Part shown: one piece after another, positions 39,601 to 50,792 of the stretch
How the letters are laid out: each line of letters opens with the position of its first letter
Position numbering within the stretch: the stretch's first letter is position 1
Assembly: GCA_965644295.1 (NCBI GenBank)
Contig: CBFFRP010000091.1
Span: 1-64,000, forward strand
DNA: 64,000 nucleotides
Origin: Paraphysomonas bandaiensis
Taxonomy: Eukaryota > Chrysophyceae
Direction: 5' to 3'
The notes under the pieces: model-generated
Database searches by the model: none
Seen by the model: the letters and a program-made list of their open reading frames with translations, nothing else
Told to the model about the DNA's origin: nothing
Program-made: the position numbers and the translations under genes

Positions 39601-42600
39601 CAGTGTGACTTCAAATTCGCGTGCTTCTTCGAAAATAACAGAAAAAGACGCTCTGAAAGCTTTGCCTGTAAGTCCAGTTTCATCTGCCCCCGTCAACGCC
39701 AGTTTTGGGAGTAATACAGAATATGTTGGAAAACAAATGGAAAGTGTGAATTATAGTAGTCACTCTATTGACGAAGGTTACGGTTCTGATAGTGACAATG
39801 GATCTAAAACAGAGAGTGAAGATAAACCGCCGGGTATGACCTATCTATTGTTTCTTGAGCTGCGAATTGTGGATATGTCTAAGTGAATCGCATTACCTGT
39901 ACATTGCAAAGTTATATGCGAGGTTGACGATGATTTGTATGTATAGGTTTGGTACAGGAACTACCCTCTTATGAAATTTCGGCTGCTGTGTTGCCGGCTA
40001 GAGTTTTGGCACAGAAGATATCAAGTTAGTACAGTTGCTATGGATACCAACTATCTGCTACGCTTTGTATGTTACATTTCATTCGATCTATTGTTGCACT
40101 GCACCAAATAATTTAATTTTTGATTTTAGCGAAACCCTCGTTTTCTCCGGCAACGAGATCTCTTTTAACAACCAACGGCAATGAGGTGTGGCTTCGTAAT
40201 TATATTTGTTATGCGAATTTTACTGTATAAATTTTAGATGTCCATCGAAAACATCGACTCTAGATCTGGTTTTGCTGTCCTTTCCCCCCCTGCCACTTCT
40301 ACTGGTAGTCTTGACTGCTCAAATATATTGTCTGAGAGCCACGTGCAACATATACAAGCCGCTTCTTTGTCGCCATCTGGCCTGTTTGTGGCGGCTATTG
40401 TTGCATATTCGAGCGCCAAGAACAATACCAGTAATACAGTACCTGTTCAGAGTAGTACAACCACAGGAAAATCATCTGAATTGCATGTCTGGAGCTGCAG
40501 CAATGTGGATGAAGAGGAGAGTGGTTGTGTGTGGAGGCATCTTGGTGTGGTGGCCCTTCATACGTCGAGTGTAGATTCATCGGCTGCAGGCCCGACGATG
40601 AATTGGTCGTTTGACGATTGCTTAGTTCTTCTTGTTCCCGTACCTTTACCTTCCCAGGGAGACAATGCGCATCGGGATACGGAATATGCCCCCTCTGCAA
40701 GACATCTACATCAGTCGGGTGCTTTGTTGTCGATAACAAAGTGGGCTTCTGAGATGTCATTCGATGAGTCGATATCTCCGTCCCACACGGGCAATATTTG
40801 CAAGTCCATACCGCATATTGATATGCCTGGTTTACCTCTAGTGATTCCGTTCACTTGCCAGGTGGATGGTGTCATTGTGCTGCCGGAGTGGTATGGTGCT
40901 GGGGACTGTGGAGTTGTTGTATACGGTGGGTCTAAAATATCTCTCTTCGGGGTTTATACTATGGGGTCTGAAGTACACAGAGATGGCGTCAAACCATCAG
41001 TTCCGTTATGGATATCGGTAAGGCCAATATAAGCATCATGTTGTTGGTACATATCGACTCGATATCTAATAATCACATCCGCTAATTTATGTCTTGTAGG
41101 ATGCCGGCTCCAGTGGACCTTTTCTCTCGCTTCACCTGGCTGAGTACACACATACTCACACGATGTCGTCCTCTCATAGTACCAACACGTCCCTAAGATA
41201 CGGGACCATTGGCACAGCTGTGTCAACTCATACAAGTGATGCAATTGGTCACTCTTACAGTGAAAGCCTCACTGGGTGCCATTACGCGGGCACCGATGAA
41301 AGGGTATATGATATGTGCACCACCAGAAGAAGCCAAGCCATGCACAAGTCAAAAAATAGCTTCAAGTACTCTTCGTCGAGTAGAGTGAAGGAAACAGGTA
41401 CTATTTTATTGGTAATATTATTATTTAACTACTGTACTTGTCCCGCGATGCGGTAGTTTTTAAAACATACCCTTCTAATAATTACGTTTGTGACATACAG
41501 ATAATTTGGGGTACAGTTCCTGCGGGTGCACTGACGTTGTCTCTCACACATTTCCGCTCCTGGTAGCGCTGGATTCTTTGGGGTCCGTTCAGTGCTGCAG
41601 ACTAACTGTAGATGAGAGCGGTGACAGTACTTGCGTAAGCTGTATAGCGAAGGTGGCCGCGTCGCATATATCCGGGGTATGGTTCTGGAGTACTTGTGTG
41701 TTATAAATGGAGTATGTTTTATTGCTGACAACGTATGTTTGCGATTGTACTTTCACGCTTTTGACTGTATATTGTACAGCATAGATATTTTATAAATGTC
41801 GTGATAATCGTTGCATTCTTATCTTTTCTGTGTAGGCCCCTCGCACTCTTGCCCTTTCTTCTTCCGGGACGGTGCTTGTGATGGGGTCAAATAGCTCTCT
41901 GCAAGTATTTTTGGTCACAGTCAAGGACTCACCTGGAACTCCGTTTTCAGTATCGCTGACCCTCCATCATAAGGTACTCTTGTTGCGGAGTATTATACTG
42001 TGAAGTGCCGGTTCAAACTGTGTTGCATGATGTAGAGTGACTGCAATTGTTGTTCGCTAATTTGTGTAATACTGCAGGTGGTATCATCATTCCCATTGGA
42101 CAACGCGATCTTTACTTTGACACCTAATATTCCTAATATCGGATCGCACTCAACACTTGGTGTGTCCAATGTTGCCACGAAGGAGAAGGCGTATAAGCGC
42201 AAGCCGCAGCCAATTGATATGGAGTTATTAATTACTAGCTCACAGGGAGATATTGGGTAGGTAGTACGTAAGAATCACTTGTTTGCAATATAGTAGTAGT
42301 GTTGAGCTAATGCGCAAGTTATATATATATGATACCAACTTGACGAAATAGACAGTGTGCAACACTGACTCATTTTCATTTCACAGGCTTTACACGAGCA
42401 CGTCGAAAGCATATGATCGGCCCAAAGTAAATGTTTTGCGGTCTCCACCTCCCTATATACGAAAAGTGGATATTTGCACTATATACCCTTCGGATAGTAA
42501 TACAATGACTCCCATTGTATATGTACTGGATAAAAAGAGTGGAAGTGTAGGACTCGTAGACGCGACTACGGGCCGCAAGGTACGGGCATGAGCTATTCCT

Positions 42601-43866
42601 ATTGTCGTGGAATGGAAGTTTTTTTTATCGTGTTGATATGTGATGTGTTAGGCTTCTTGTCCAGAGAACATAGGTATCCACTCGTGCACGTGTATTGCTG
42701 CCTACGATACAATTCTCGCGACGGGCTCTCAGTGTGGTCGAGTGGCAATCTACAACGCCGTAACCATGACACTGCTCCATGTGACTTCATTCCCGTCGAA
42801 GCATACGACGCATAACATTTCCGCAGCACCTTCGAAATCGAGACCAGCTGCCAAATCCCCACCGATATTATCACTGAACTTCTTGTATGGAGGGAAACTA
42901 TTAGCTGTGTTACGAGCGGATAAGATGCTCTACATGTTACCCACGAGTGATTTCAACGCCTTTAGAGCGCCAGTGGGCGTGGAACTTGCGGAATCTGTAG
43001 ATGAATATAATATTGTCCCAATATACGGCGATTCCAGTTTGTGTGCTCTCTGTCGAGGTCATACTATGTATATGTATAGCACGAAATTGAAGCATCACTC
43101 CCACCCAATCCTTATTGGTCTATACAAGCTGACCACACAGTGCTTTGGATACAATACTCAACCGCGAGAGTCGGATGACATGCGACTGACGGCGAAGCAG
43201 CGTATGAATGCCGCCCAATTGACGTACCCAATACATATCCAGGCATTGTATATATCTCGTCCTACCATGCAGTTTGGTGAAAGTGTTTTGAACCTCACTG
43301 CTGTCGGTACCCTTCACTCAATGGGTTTCAAGTCAACGCAGTCGTTTGTGTGTACTGCAGCTTTAGATTTGTCCCAGAACGTTCTTTCGGAAAGCCCTCA
43401 CACGAAGGAAGAAATTCCGATGTACACCATTTTTCATCTCCCATCTCAACTGTTTACGTACAGCCAGAATAAACACGTATTGGGGTTGCTTTGCAGTTGT
43501 GGCGTCTACATTTTGGATCCACATGCCCTGCATTTATCTGCTAGTCAAGTACGAATGGGGATTCTTGAAGAATATTCTCGTGACCAGTGTGATGACGACG
43601 ATGTTTGGATACATGTCCAATCGAAGGAGAAAGTTCGAAGAAGCTTATTTTGCCACAAAGATATTCTGGCGGCGTCATTGAGGGGAACGTTTCAAGGATG
43701 TGTATCTAATTTGAATTCGTTGCCGTTTAGTCCACAGAGCAGGATTGCTCTTCCCTCTCACACCCACAATCATGGATTAGATACTGAGGAATGTATGGCT
43801 TCGTATGTATATGTGCCCACCGGAGAGTCTGCTACCCTTTACCAGCTCCTTCTATCTAGTCTGTAA
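33611..43866 (+). CDS. WDR90/POC16-like centriolar WD40 protein
   Basis: Twenty-one exons: 33611-33626, 33716-34128, 34288-34359, 34440-34934, 35345-35516, 35671-35765, 35934-36060, 36183-36289, 36396-36511, 36688-36784, 36912-37516, 37654-39833, 39947-40024, 40130-40185, 40238-41017, 41100-41397, 41501-41676, 41836-41973, 42078-42256, 42387-42579, 42652-43866; about 2535 residues, phases consistent. The N-terminus is a CFAP20/DUF667 domain (GAVSANNYIDFSNLQLEG, then CIRRVQLCSNLIVRDL), the signature of WDR90. WD40 repeats follow (SERVISMDRALGYSG; GHSNSITIIEVSLDGRLMA; ARVFIWDL; CGRENIRFWRV; GADNTVRLWD) and more near the C-terminus. WDR90/POC16 lies on the inner wall of centriole microtubule triplets. 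It is longer than human WDR90 (about 1750) because of a Ser/Lys/Glu-rich disordered insert late in exon 12. The start of exon 10 is uncertain. Confidence 0.85.
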
Positions 43867-44440
43867 TTGTCGAGGAAATATGAAGCAGCTGTGCAACCAA
43901 ATTTTGTGTCCTTTAAATCTGAAATTTGATATTTATGATACAAAAAGTGTCTGACGTGGAGAACACATTAGGTTGATGTATCACTGAATTGTTGGAATTG
44001 GACATATCACTGTAGTTAACCTCCTTCTACGTAAACCGTGACCGTGCTTTGTAGCACAGCAATTTAATTATCAAATATTCACTTTCGAGTATTGACTTTT
44101 GGTCCTTATATATACCTTAGATCGTTAAAAGAAGTTATGTCGTATTATTATCGCACACAAAATTGTATGTTATGGCATACATCACAAACATAATTTCATC
44201 ACATTGTGCACTATTAACTCACTTCAATTGCGGAATATACATCACACTGTAGAACTCAACTCTATCATCATTATTTGGAAAACCTAATGTCTAGATTGTA
44301 TAGTTATTGTCTCTTACTTGCTCTAAGAGAGTTAAGTTTTCCTTGATAAACATATTAACATTAGGTAAGCAAAGGAAAATCAACGTGTTGTTTCAAATCA
44401 ATGATATCTATATAAGGGAATAGCAGACCAGACGCCCTCG
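43867..44440. other. Intergenic region with a family C fragment
   Basis: AT-rich. The segment 43985-44065 matches 7590-7640. No gene is supported. Confidence 0.35.
43985..44065 (+). repeat. Short dispersed repeat family C
   Basis: Shares gaattggacat, cact, agttaacct and tgctttgt with 7590-7640, in the same order and orientation; here an extra stretch of about 20 bp is present. Too short to classify. Confidence 0.4.
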
Positions 44441-44928
44441 TCAACAAAGCCGAACTCGCACCATTTCGTGGTGTTCTGGGGAATAAGTACCGAAGATATT
44501 TCTTCGCCGGGAAAATTACGTGAGCCGCATATATAGTCAGCAGATATTGTCCTGCTCACTCATAGCCAAACGCTTGCGTGATACAACTTAGGAGCACTAA
44601 TAAGTGTCACTTTTGTAGACGTATTTGGGCCTTGTCGAATAAACAGGTATCCGGGAATAGGCCGACACACACACAACGACGACGAAAAATAATTTTCTCA
44701 ATTTCCTTTCTTTCATCAACTAATCTGTTATGTTAAACCAACTGTAATATATATTTATACTTTGTATTGCAAATAAACTACCTTTTAAATGTAATGATTG
44801 ATTAAAACTATACGTGAAGTATCCGTGCAGCTCACCTTAAGGACTGAGAGCGAAAGTGGTTGCATCTTAGTGCTTGCGGTGACGCATAAGCAGCTTTCGT
44901 AGAGTAAAATAGTAGGACATTAGAGTTA

Positions 44929-46338
44929 TATATATAGGAAAGTCTGATTATTACATGAGAACGGTTGTGTACAGAAACTAGTTTATATCTATAGACTAAC
45001 TACAGTAATAACTAGATTTGCTAAATACTACTAGTGGCAGGCAACCGTCTCGGGACTGCTTGTGCATCGCTGCGAGCACCATGGTGCAACCGTCCCTCTT
45101 GTATTGAGGTTAGTCGGGGGGTCTACCTTTGGGCAAGTGTCTGGCGGGCCTGTGCCATGGATTATGTGAGGGGTGGATGAGGCGAGATCTATATGAGAGT
45201 GTAAGTCGGTGGTGGAGATGGTGCTGGTTGTTGAGGTGGGGTTTCGGCCACAAGTAAGGAGGAGTTGTTTCCGGAGTGGTTGCGCTTGCCTCTGTCGGGT
45301 CTGGACTCTTGCAGAGAGTGTAGTTATTGGGGTGGATGTCGCCTGGAGTAGTTGGAGTATTTTTGGTGTCGGGTGAGTATCCTGTGACTGGCGTTGCTGT
45401 GAATGTGTCGTGACCGGTGTCGCCGGTGCCGTGTCTGCGTTGTGGTGTCTGAATCCCCTATTGCGAAGCATGCGGAGCCCTCCATTATATAGGGGGAGCA
45501 GGATAGAGGTGATAAATTTGTCGAGGGCCTGGAACTGATGTTCGAGCAGTGAGCTGGATATGTGGCGTCCGAATGCGTCGGCCAATTGTGTGGCAGTAAT
45601 GTGGCCGGTCCAGTAGCGCTCAACCTGGGGGGTGGTTGGGTTCCATGCGGCTTTGGCTAGTTTGGTTATGGCGGTGTAAAACCAGGGATGGGGGAGCGTG
45701 CGTGTGCGAAATTTGTCAAGCTTATTGTGGTGTGCTTGGTGGACATCTTCACGTATATGAATGATGTCAGGATGAGTGCAGGTGAGAAGCATGTGCGCCA
45801 TGTTGTCTGTGGGGTGTGCACAATCTGTGCATGTGGAAGCCGTTGTGCGATCAGGTCCGGATTTTCGTTTGGCTCGGTTTCTTCCCATTGCGAAGGATTT
45901 GTCCCATACGTATGTCGTCTCGCGTATACGCTCTGCGAGGGAGATGTAGTGTTTGGAGGAGTTATGGGTACGGAGGGGGTGGAACTTGTGTGGGAGCGAC
46001 CCGCTGCGTTTGTGCAGCATACATGCTATCTCGTCGGAGGGTGTATTGATGGAGGTCCCACTGGTGGTGGAGATATGTGACGTCTCCTAGCATGGGACCG
46101 AGGTCTGTGAGGAGGTGTGTATCGTATCTTCGCCAGTGCCATTGACCCGTGGTAAATAATTCATCCAGTATATGCGTAGCGTCAGTTGTGACAACACTGT
46201 AGTTGGAGGCTCCGAGCACTCTGTCTAGTGTCTTCCAATCGCCGCTGGCGGCGGCGTCAGCTATATAAATGCCGTGGTCAGTGTAGGTCCAGTTGCTTTG
46301 ATCTTGTGTTCTACGTTCGGGGTGCGAGCGCGTCCATT
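44929..46338 (-). mobile_element. Truncated retroelement insertion with 55-bp flanking duplication
   Basis: A 1410-bp insert, GC-richer than its surroundings, lies between identical 55-bp direct repeats (44874-44928 and 46339-46393) that belong to the host repeat. It encodes the C-terminal part of a retroelement-like protein on the minus strand. Its downstream end (44929) is a short TA-rich tail rather than poly(A). The insertion seems to lack the upstream part of the element, which is common for target-primed retrotransposition. The long duplication fits a staggered target cleavage, but a recombination origin cannot be excluded. Confidence 0.65.
45031..46219 (-). pseudogene. Retroelement protein, C-terminal fragment with frameshift
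   Basis: Two overlapping minus-strand frames. The upstream one (46219-45962) contains GQWHWRRYDTHLLTDLGPM and HHQWDLHQYTLRRDS. The downstream one (46020-45031) contains CTDCAHPTDNMAHMLLTC, a C-x2-C-x7-H-x4-C pattern like the zinc motif after the reverse transcriptase of many non-LTR elements. The sense appears to pass from the first frame to the second near 46015-46025, implying one frameshift. The catalytic reverse transcriptase core is not present. The call as a retroelement rests on the zinc motif, the composition and the insertion context. Confidence 0.55.
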
Positions 46339-46482
46339 TTGCGGTGACGCATAAGCAGCTTTCGTAGAGTAAAATAGTAGGACATTAGAGTTAAGCACTA
46401 GTTAGTTAAATTGTTATGCTACATTAGTTCTGACTCTTACACGCCTATTGCTAATAATCAGACATTCACTACTATTTACTAC

Positions 46483-47100
46483 TGATCAGAGGGATAGGAT
46501 AAAACTTGGTGTGTTTCAGGATCTGCTCTTGAAACTGGACTCATCATTATGGTTTCCCTACAATTGTGTAATATAATGAAAATCACATACATATAACTGT
46601 CAATATCATAATTATGGTAGAAGATAGTTTCTGTTGAGAACGAATATTGATGTTGAATGTCTATATTTACCCAATTCCAACTTGAGCGTTTTGTTCAACC
46701 CAATACGTGCAGAGAAACACCTTTGCTGAGACAAAATAGGGATAATATGGCATATGGCATCACCTTTTCTGTTTTACCTCCGCCTTGTCACAAGGTAACT
46801 AGCTCGCCCCATCAACGCAGTGAACTTAATTCACAGATGGTTAATGTTAATGCCTAAATATGTACGAGAAAATATACACAAATAGTAATGATCTCTCTTA
46901 ATTACTATGAAAATAGTAAATAGTGCTAGCAGCAGCGATACTGTTATAAAACAACATGGCCGCGATATAACTTTTCTCCAACGCAAGCATGAATAGAAGA
47001 AGCATTCATATACACTACTTTCTATTTACTATACATTGGCAGCAAGCATTACATTGTGAAGTCAAAACGTGGTAGAAGTAATCAGTGCAAAAGTCTGAGT
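46483..47100. other. Intergenic region with family B fragment
   Basis: Contains a family B copy at about 46575-46700; the rest is AT-rich with nothing recognised. The open frame 46657-46857 begins inside the repeat and is not supported. Confidence 0.4.
46575..46700 (+). repeat. Dispersed repeat family B, fragment
   Basis: Shares aactgtcaatatcataatta with 8215-8360 in the same orientation, and, inverted, aatatagacattcaac with the copies near 56030 and 62260. Confidence 0.5.
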
Positions 47101-49176
47101 CTACTTCTTCTGCATGATGACAACACCATGATACGGGGTGAAAAAGGGCATGAAAGGTACTTGACCGCGGAACCTGTTGTCCCATATACGCTCCATCATA
47201 GGTTCTCCCATGCGAAGCTGCTTCTCGCCCAGCAAGTGGACGTGATCCATGGCAAACCAAGCCTTGTGCAGCTTACTCTCCACTTTTCTGACCCGGCGCG
47301 AGAAATGTGGTAAGCAGTCGTCAAAGTTCCCCTCAAGAAAGAAGTCAGCAATGGCCACAATTCCCTGTCCCTTATCCTTGATTAGGTGGGCAGCATTGGT
47401 CATGGCACCCTGCTGGTTAGGAATCATTGAAAAGGAGTACGACATGGTAACGGCATCTACAGTTCCCACAGGAGGGAGCTTGGAAAAGCACGACTTGTCC
47501 GTAAAATCGGCTTCAACGACGGAAACGATATCACCAAGACCCATGGTATCGATACGCCTCTGGGCAATCTCCAGCAGTGACGCGGAGATGTCCACCACCA
47601 CGATTTTCTTGAAATACTTGCGAATAACTTCCACTGGGAAAAACTCAAGGTTGCGTGCAGTTCCTCCGCCTACATCTACCCACACCATGTTGCCCTCCTT
47701 CTTCAAAGGAAAAGACTCCATGAGGACTGGTCTAGCATGTAGCAATCCCTCACGGAAAGCATCGTAGCCTTCCTTTTGGTAGCGGTAAAAAGACTCCATG
47801 TCTTTGGCGTGTCCGGAAGCCTTGATGGAGCTGGCAATCAGAGGCTTCAAAAAGGGAAAAGAGACAACCTTCAAACCCGTCCACAAATCAGCTATGAGTC
47901 CTTTCGACTGGTTTGTGTCAATTCTCTCTTCATAGGCGACTTTGCAATCCTTGAGGTTGGCAATCCACGTGGTCCAATACATACCCACACGATCATCGCT
48001 GTCATCTACCTTCTCCGGCTCTAACCATGCCAAAGGAGCGGAGTGGACGTCATCTGCAAAAGTGCGCCAGAAGATCTTTCCGCGCACAGGATCCATTTTC
48101 CTGACTAAATGGGTGATCTCCTCATTAATCATGCGGTCAGTCATCCAATCCATATGGTCGAGAAGAGAAGCCACAGTAATATCAGTCTTGACATTATCTA
48201 TCGCCTGAAGCATTGTTCCGTGTACAAGGTGAAGTTTGTCAGCTTTCAAGTGCTTGCGCATCTTCAAGTAGTTCTCCTTCTTCAGGTATCTAGGACAATT
48301 GTGGGGTTGGTAGTACCCAAGAATATAGCCGGAGTAGAAGTAGTTATCGTTCACCAAATCAGTGTTGAAGAAAATCCGCTCGATGACCATGGCGAGATTG
48401 TTGGGGCGGTGAAGACCCAGAGCCATCTGACGCTCCGGGACACCAGCCAAACAGCACCCACCCCGAAGTAAGATATTATCCATAATCCACGCCAAAGAGC
48501 GGAGGCGATACTCGCACCGAGCTAGCTTGCTACGCAGGGCTTCAGGAGTAGTACCAGTCACCAAATCACGACGGATGAACCCCAAACCAAAAATAGGCAG
48601 AATCCAACGGAACAGAACGTAGGACATATTTCCGGAGGTTCCAGAATACATAAATGACTTAATTCTATGAACACCGTCATCCCAAAATTCCTGAGAGGCA
48701 GCCGACAAGTGAGGACGGATCTTGGAAGGGTAAAGCTCGCGGAGGAGCTCCATATTGGACTTGGAAAAGATCTCGAAGAACTGCTCGAAATCAATGTTCA
48801 TGATAGCAACTTTCTTAATCTCCGTAAGAGCAATCTGACAAGAGTTGAAGTCGACAGCAGTCACTCTAGCGCCCTCAATGATATAGTCGAGCACATTACA
48901 TCCCGCTGATGCGATAGTGATAACATGATCGGACTCATTGAGATCGAACACTCTCTGATCCATACGAGGGTCCTCCCAACTCACGTTATAGATATAGGTC
49001 TTGTTGAGGAACTTAAACATGAGCTTGTCGTGTATCATGGCGAAGAGCATGATGAAGGGGCTCAACGACAGCATCACTATGCTCAGGACAAAGTCTGCCA
49101 CTGGATTCAGCTGACTCTTGAGCAGCTTCCTCCTCGTGTACTCCTCCTTGGACTCGCCAGGGATAGGCTTGGTCAT
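47101..49176 (-). CDS. BTA1: Betaine-lipid (DGTS) synthase, BtaA-BtaB fusion
   Basis: A single intronless frame of 691 residues. After a hydrophobic segment (about 28-47) comes a BtaA/DUF3419-type domain: YNVSWEDPRMD, ITIASAGCNVLDYIIEGA and VTAVDFNSCQIALTEIKK, a SAM-binding core. This part is known to transfer a 3-amino-3-carboxypropyl group from SAM to diacylglycerol. The C-terminal third is a SAM methyltransferase (VWVDVGGGTARNLEFF, then VEADFTD), matching BtaB, which trimethylates the headgroup to give diacylglyceryl-trimethylhomoserine. The product is a phosphorus-free membrane lipid that often replaces phosphatidylcholine, especially under phosphate shortage. The order BtaA then BtaB is the reverse of that described for the Chlamydomonas enzyme. 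Absence of introns is unusual for this window. Confidence 0.9.
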   Translation of the reverse strand: MTKPIPGESKEEYTRRKLLKSQLNPVADFVLSIVMLSLSPFIMLFAMIHDKLMFKFLNKTYIYNVSWEDPRMDQRVFDLNESDHVITIASAGCNVLDYIIEGARVTAVDFNSCQIALTEIKKVAIMNIDFEQFFEIFSKSNMELLRELYPSKIRPHLSAASQEFWDDGVHRIKSFMYSGTSGNMSYVLFRWILPIFGLGFIRRDLVTGTTPEALRSKLARCEYRLRSLAWIMDNILLRGGCCLAGVPERQMALGLHRPNNLAMVIERIFFNTDLVNDNYFYSGYILGYYQPHNCPRYLKKENYLKMRKHLKADKLHLVHGTMLQAIDNVKTDITVASLLDHMDWMTDRMINEEITHLVRKMDPVRGKIFWRTFADDVHSAPLAWLEPEKVDDSDDRVGMYWTTWIANLKDCKVAYEERIDTNQSKGLIADLWTGLKVVSFPFLKPLIASSIKASGHAKDMESFYRYQKEGYDAFREGLLHARPVLMESFPLKKEGNMVWVDVGGGTARNLEFFPVEVIRKYFKKIVVVDISASLLEIAQRRIDTMGLGDIVSVVEADFTDKSCFSKLPPVGTVDAVTMSYSFSMIPNQQGAMTNAAHLIKDKGQGIVAIADFFLEGNFDDCLPHFSRRVRKVESKLHKAWFAMDHVHLLGEKQLRMGEPMMERIWDNRFRGQVPFMPFFTPYHGVVIMQKK

Positions 49177-50792
49177 GGTTAATAACCAATGGGAATAGCA
49201 CTATGAGAGATGGATAGTATTCACGCGAGAGAGACGTGAATAATAATGAGAATATAGTCCGGTGTGTGTGTATGTAGGGAGGCGGCTGGACGGTATGTAT
49301 GTATGTGTGTGTAGGTCTGCATATGAGGAATGGTTCCTACCATACTCACACACACACACACCATATCAACTACACGTGTACACGATACCATATCTACCGA
49401 ACTACACATACAAGATAAGAAGGAATGAATGGTAGGTAGGTAGGTACGTACTCCTTCGTACTACACATAATACATATACGTACTCTGCTACACCGACCAG
49501 CATACTCTGTATAAAGATGATATGTATGGTAGATTTCCTGGCCACTCGATGATGTGGTACGTACACACCGGTAAATTAGTACGGTGTGTACCGGTCTGTA
49601 GAATACTGTGAACTACAACCAATGCATACATTCCTGAAACACAGAACGGTCACGGTTGATTTGTCCTCACCTCATTAAAATAGTCGTCATTACGCGTACC
49701 ATTGCTGCTATGCTCGTAGGTGTATTCTCATCAACTTTGTTGTTATTGAATATATGCTGGGAATGTAACTAGAAGAATGCTAGCACCTTTTTCTTCTTGT
49801 GCTGGTGACATCAATATTACATACTCTTTTCAGTACCTTGACCTAACTATCGCCAGTCATCGCACAGCTGGTTTACTTTGTTTACGCAAACAACACAAAT
49901 ATATGACACAACACAAATATATGAACTTGAATTTCATGAGCGTGATTTACTCGTAATTTTAAAACATTATACTTATTGTTCCTTTTATAAGTACACTTTA
50001 CAACTTTACAGGATTTTTTCTCTGCCTTTACTCCTTTTCAAGGTCGTTATCTTATAAATTGGATACGGTAACTACTACGAAAAATGCTGACGCTATACCT
50101 GATTGTATGTATCCCGCCGAGCAAGCCGTTATAAGATTTACACAATGTTTGGGTATATTAAGAGTTAAGAATGTATTTCTTCTGATACGTGTATACTATC
50201 TGTCGGCACAGTTTCAAGATTTCCAATGATAATCAAAAATTTCTATGCAACTCTAAATAATTGTGTGAATAGCGTACTGTATACGACTTGAATAGTATTT
50301 ACGCAATAATTTTGGTATCATTACATATAGATTGAAATCATACGTAGTGCACACAAGGAACTGTGAAATATCACATAAGTGTGTCGTAACCTTAGTGTGG
50401 AATCAAAAGAGGGTAGGGGTATTTATATGGCCATAACCGCAGAGTAAGAGCAGAATTATGTGAACTATGACAGGAAGTACTTATTGTTTTTCTACTTATA
50501 GTAGCACCTACTCTTTATCTACTCTTTATTTCCTGACACAGATATCATACCTGGATTGTCTGACAACTCCATTCTTCACTTAACAATAAAAGATTTTGAA
50601 TGATGATGCCATTTCTATTCGCCGACGTCATAATGCCAAGTCAATAAAGTTGCATATCATTAAAGCACCAATCTTCTCCGGTGCATACATGCACACATAT
50701 ATACATCTTTTGGGAAATCACTAAACGCATGCATGCAGTATTAGTTGCATATACTGCAGACGAACAAACATTCTATCACTAAATATAATAGA
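49177..50792. other. Upstream region of BTA1 and spacer to the lipase gene
   Basis: No gene supported. The first 450 bp (49180-49620), upstream of BTA1, is rich in gtatgtatgt, acacacacacaca and gtacgtac words and probably contains its promoter. The remainder is AT-rich and featureless. Confidence 0.4.

Larger units (their letters stand above)
44440..46482 (-). repeat. Dispersed repeat family A copy, interrupted by a retroelement
   Basis: The left part (44440-44928) carries the family landmarks inverted: ccatttcgtggtgttctggg, cactcatagccaaacg, and the gcggtgacgcataagcagc hairpin region. The right part (46339-46482) resumes with the same 55 bp and runs to acgcctattgctaataatca and the terminal tcagacattcac. 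Removing 44929-46338 with one 55-bp copy restores a normal family order. Within the left part, about 44665-44815 (acacacacaacgacgacg and following) does not match other copies. Confidence 0.75.

Noticed and set aside
45688-46080. 130-codon plus-strand frame rich in Cys and Val
   Set aside because: Antisense of the retroelement fragment. The zinc-type motif and the insertion context support the minus strand.
49260-49400. acacac and gtatgtatgt runs as a possible replication or telomere-type array
   Set aside because: The runs are short and mixed, and they fit the promoter-spacer composition seen elsewhere.
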